DNA of 6,848 nucleotides from an uncultured Desulfomonile sp. (GTDB lineage: Bacteria > Desulfobacterota > Desulfomonilia > Desulfomonilales > Desulfomonilaceae): contig CAIXMD010000039.1 of assembly GCA_903920415.1 (NCBI GenBank), positions 1-6,848 of the forward strand. Reading direction: 5' to 3'. Each line of letters opens with the position of its first letter. Position 1 is the first letter of the stretch. This document shows positions 5,117 to 6,848 of the stretch, piece by piece. The position numbers were made by a program, and so were the translations under genes. Below the pieces are notes generated by a model that was not told the origin of the DNA, searched no databases, and saw only the letters and a list, made by a program, of their open reading frames with translations.

Positions 5117-5869
5117 CTAAAGCGCGATAGAAGTCTTGGCGATCTCTTCCTGGGCCTCCTGATTCTGGAAAGCCCCAGGATCTTCCAGGTAAGCCGAGAT
5201 AATTTCCCACTCCTTTTGTGCCATCACATTTTTCAGAAGCGGTAGCCCAACCGTTTTGAAAGGTATGAGGCTCAAGAGTTCCAGCCCTTCTGCCCGTGCA
5301 GCCTTCTGCCCCCCTTGCTCCCTATCCAGTACTACCAGCACTTTTCGGCATTCGATATCATGGAATCCCTGTTTTTGGATTTCATGCTTTACCTGTTCCA
5401 TAGCTACCTGTTTGCTGTCAAATTGGGTCACCAGATCATCCACCAAGGCCACTTTGTCGCCTGATACCAGATCTCCTTCCAACAGTGAGTGCTCTCCGTA
5501 ATCGACAATGACCGACCGGAAAGATTCAACTGATTTTACGCCTTCCAGCTTCCTGGTGAATGCCGCCGGGACGCCTCCTATCACAGCCATTCCGGAGACA
5601 ATTGGAACACCGGCCATTGCTATTCCTACTATCTTCGTGATTTCCGGTGCTTCTTCAGCGAGTAGACGAACCATGGCCGTGCAAACTTCTCTAAAGATAT
5701 CAGGATAAGAAACAAGCGGTCTGAGTTGAATGTATAACGGGCTGTATAGACCGGAAATTAAGGTCCAGCCTTGAGGTTTATCCCTATAACAGGTTCGTAT
5801 CATTCTGTTTTCGTACAGGAGTCTCAGTACTGTCCGGGCCGCCCTTTCCTTCTCTTCTATCCAGGACAT
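5117..5869 (-). CDS. orotate phosphoribosyltransferase-like protein
   Basis: A 250-residue type I phosphoribosyltransferase resembling PyrE, which joins orotate and PRPP to make OMP in pyrimidine synthesis. Visible OPRT landmarks in order are SGLYSPLYIQLRPL (39-52; substrate strand), IVGIAMAGVPI (80-90), FTRKLEG (104-110), DYGEHSLLEGDL (123-134; flexible loop), VALVDDLVTQFDS (140-152; PRPP loop with Asp144/Asp145) and LDREQGG (181-187). In the PRPP loop the usual T-G pair after V-T is Gln149-Phe150, so a glycine normally contacting the PRPP phosphate is absent. It is also somewhat longer than typical bacterial PyrE (about 210 residues), with a C-terminal tail from about 225. ATG 5869 is preceded by GAAAGGG ending 7 nt upstream. 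It may be the cell's PyrE or a diverged paralogue, so I withhold the symbol. No other pyrimidine genes are nearby. It is divergent from the oxidoreductase gene. Confidence 0.8.
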   Translation of the reverse strand: MSWIEEKERAARTVLRLLYENRMIRTCYRDKPQGWTLISGLYSPLYIQLRPLVSYPDIFREVCTAMVRLLAEEAPEITKIVGIAMAGVPIVSGMAVIGGVPAAFTRKLEGVKSVESFRSVIVDYGEHSLLEGDLVSGDKVALVDDLVTQFDSKQVAMEQVKHEIQKQGFHDIECRKVLVVLDREQGGQKAARAEGLELLSLIPFKTVGLPLLKNVMAQKEWEIISAYLEDPGAFQNQEAQEEIAKTSIAL

Positions 5870-6010
5870 TCCTAAACCCTTTCAACGCCCTGATTGACAG
5901 GCGCTATCTTCTGCCTTGTGATTCTAAATAGTTACCATTACTTTCAAACGTTCACGCAAAAGGCCTTGCTTTGTCAAGAAAATAATTTATCCCCTTGTTG
6001 ATCGGGGGGC

Positions 6011-6023
6011 GGTCCCTTGGACC
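6011..6023. repeat. palindromic site upstream of the oxidoreductase promoter
   Basis: GGTCC-CTT-GGACC is a perfect 5-bp inverted repeat with a 3-nt centre, 7 bp upstream of the -35 box at 6031. Its position in the divergent intergenic region would suit an operator, but no regulator is known and it may be chance. Confidence 0.25.
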
Positions 6024-6030
6024 TTTGAAA

Positions 6031-6059
6031 TTGACTAATAGCCTTAACTATTGTATTTT
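6031..6059 (+). promoter_or_regulatory. sigma-70 type promoter of the oxidoreductase gene
   Basis: TTGACT (6031-6036), a 17-nt spacer, then TATTTT (6054-6059). Box sequences, spacing and the surrounding TTGTATTTTATG match the distal rpsU promoter candidate exactly. Transcription would begin near 6066. This excludes the in-frame ATG at 6060 as the start and supports ATG 6108, with a leader of about 40 nt. Confidence 0.6.
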
Positions 6060-6107
6060 ATGAATTTAGCGAATCGACCCGTAATCTTTGTACCGAGGAT
6101 TGATTCT

Positions 6108-6848
6108 ATGCTCCAAGGCAAAAACATCTTAATTATAGGCGCCAGGATTGGGGGATACGGAGAATCCATAGGCCGTGCGGCGGTGGTAGCCGGAGCCTGG
6201 GTTTTCGGTACATCCCTGAATCCCGAAGATCCTCGCGAGCAAACTTTCTTCAACGAACTGGGCGTAGAGCTGATCGACATACCCCTGAGGTATGATTCCG
6301 ATAAGCGCAAAGCCGTGTTTAAGGCACTTGACCTTATAAGTCTTCGATTGAGAGAAAGAGGGGTTACGCGACTGGATGCAGTGATTCACACGGTCGCGGG
6401 AGGTTTTCCAAGACAACCTTCGGTGATGAAGGCAGTGGGTGATATATTGAAGGGAAAAGAGACTTTTTTTGACATGGCTACTGCCGTTAAGAGAAACGTC
6501 TACTATGTGAACGCCGGTTCCTTCGAGGACACCATCAACGGGTTGACCGAACTGACCGACGACACGACCCAGTATATGGCCTTAACTTACCGCGGAGATC
6601 TTCCCTACTTTATTTCCCACACAAAAAAGCACCTGGAAAATATTGCTCTGCGATTAGCCGGAAAAGGCAAGCGGACTATTATCGCTGCCTTACCGGAAGC
6701 CTGGACTCAATCATCGCAATTCTTCGCCGGGATAGAGATCTCAGTCATCCACAATTATTTAAATTGGTCGCGTTCTGGGGCCTTGGTTTCAGACGAAGTT
6801 GCCCCTGCTTTCTCTCGTATGAAGCAGTCCCTCGAAAAGGTGGAGGGT
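6108..6848 (+). CDS. FabI/FabV-like Rossmann-fold oxidoreductase (3' incomplete)
   Basis: A frame open from ATG 6108 to the right edge (247 codons, no stop). MLQGKNILIIGARIGGYG is a first strand and glycine-rich nucleotide-binding loop (Gly11, Gly15, Gly16, Gly18), in a form closer to enoyl reductases than to standard SDR TGxxxGxG. VIHTVAGGF (92-100) sits where the NAG/HSIGF strand is expected. ALTYRGDLPYFISHTKK (158-174) gives a Tyr161 and a Tyr167-x6-Lys174 pair like the FabI catalytic Y-x6-K. LPEAWTQSSQFF then resembles the region after it in FabV. Such enzymes reduce enoyl-ACP or enoyl-CoA with NAD(P)H in fatty acid metabolism; the exact substrate is inference. GAGG at 6095-6098 ends 9 nt before the ATG. 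The upstream ATG 6060 lacks a ribosome binding site and overlaps the promoter. It is divergent from the phosphoribosyltransferase gene, 238 bp apart. Confidence 0.7.
   Translation, partial: MLQGKNILIIGARIGGYGESIGRAAVVAGAWVFGTSLNPEDPREQTFFNELGVELIDIPLRYDSDKRKAVFKALDLISLRLRERGVTRLDAVIHTVAGGFPRQPSVMKAVGDILKGKETFFDMATAVKRNVYYVNAGSFEDTINGLTELTDDTTQYMALTYRGDLPYFISHTKKHLENIALRLAGKGKRTIIAALPEAWTQSSQFFAGIEISVIHNYLNWSRSGALVSDEVAPAFSRMKQSLEKVEG

Noticed and set aside
5948..5977. Perfect TTGACA (minus strand, 5977-5972) as promoter of the phosphoribosyltransferase gene
   Set aside because: At 16-18 nt spacing no acceptable -10 box is present, so I cannot support a complete promoter, although the box may still be used with an activator.
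6060..6107. In-frame ATG 6060 as start of the oxidoreductase
   Set aside because: No Shine-Dalgarno, and it lies at or before the transcription start expected from the promoter at 6031-6059; ATG 6108 has GAGG at good spacing.

Overview
The window is about 6.8 kb of bacterial chromosome-like DNA of moderate GC (roughly half). Coding density is ordinary and genes lie on both strands. The gene styles suggest an anaerobic Desulfobacterota (deltaproteobacterial) lineage: a short lysine/arginine-rich S21, a HAD protein of the COG4030/EhaR-like kind that is best known from methanogens, and a rhodanese-methyltransferase fusion. This placement is inference from memory of such proteins. No rRNA or other phylogenetic marker fixes it. 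I see no tRNA, rRNA, CRISPR array, insertion sequence or integrase.

Left part (1-2776, plus strand): the C-terminal end of an SGNH-type hydrolase runs in from the left edge. It is joined in frame to a threonine-rich, AT-richer segment (about 1-130) that looks foreign or chimeric. Next comes a PfkB-family sugar/nucleoside kinase, then a 132-bp gap with a possible 29-codon ORF, then the HAD phosphatase-like protein with its own strong ribosome binding site. The three genes may be co-transcribed; the substrates of the kinase and the HAD protein cannot be read from sequence.

Middle (2783-4598, minus strand): a convergent gene, only 6 bp from the HAD gene, encodes one polypeptide with an N-terminal membrane domain, a rhodanese domain with its active-site cysteine, and a C-terminal ICMT/PEMT-type membrane methyltransferase domain. 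Its start is ambiguous: the only strong Shine-Dalgarno sits before an ATT codon. Upstream of it on the same strand lies rpsU. A long upstream region with two candidate promoters and an inverted repeat precedes rpsU.

Right part (5117-6848): a minus-strand orotate phosphoribosyltransferase-like gene with an altered PRPP loop is divergent from a plus-strand gene that runs off the right edge. That gene encodes a FabI/FabV-like Rossmann oxidoreductase. Its promoter and the distal rpsU promoter share a TTGACT box, a 17-nt spacer and a 12-bp block around the -10 element, which probably shows the host's housekeeping promoter style.

Most of the window looks like ordinary housekeeping and accessory metabolism. 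I do not see a defence system or other multi-gene novel system. The items most worth a second look are the rhodanese-methyltransferase fusion, its start codon, and the degenerate PRPP loop.
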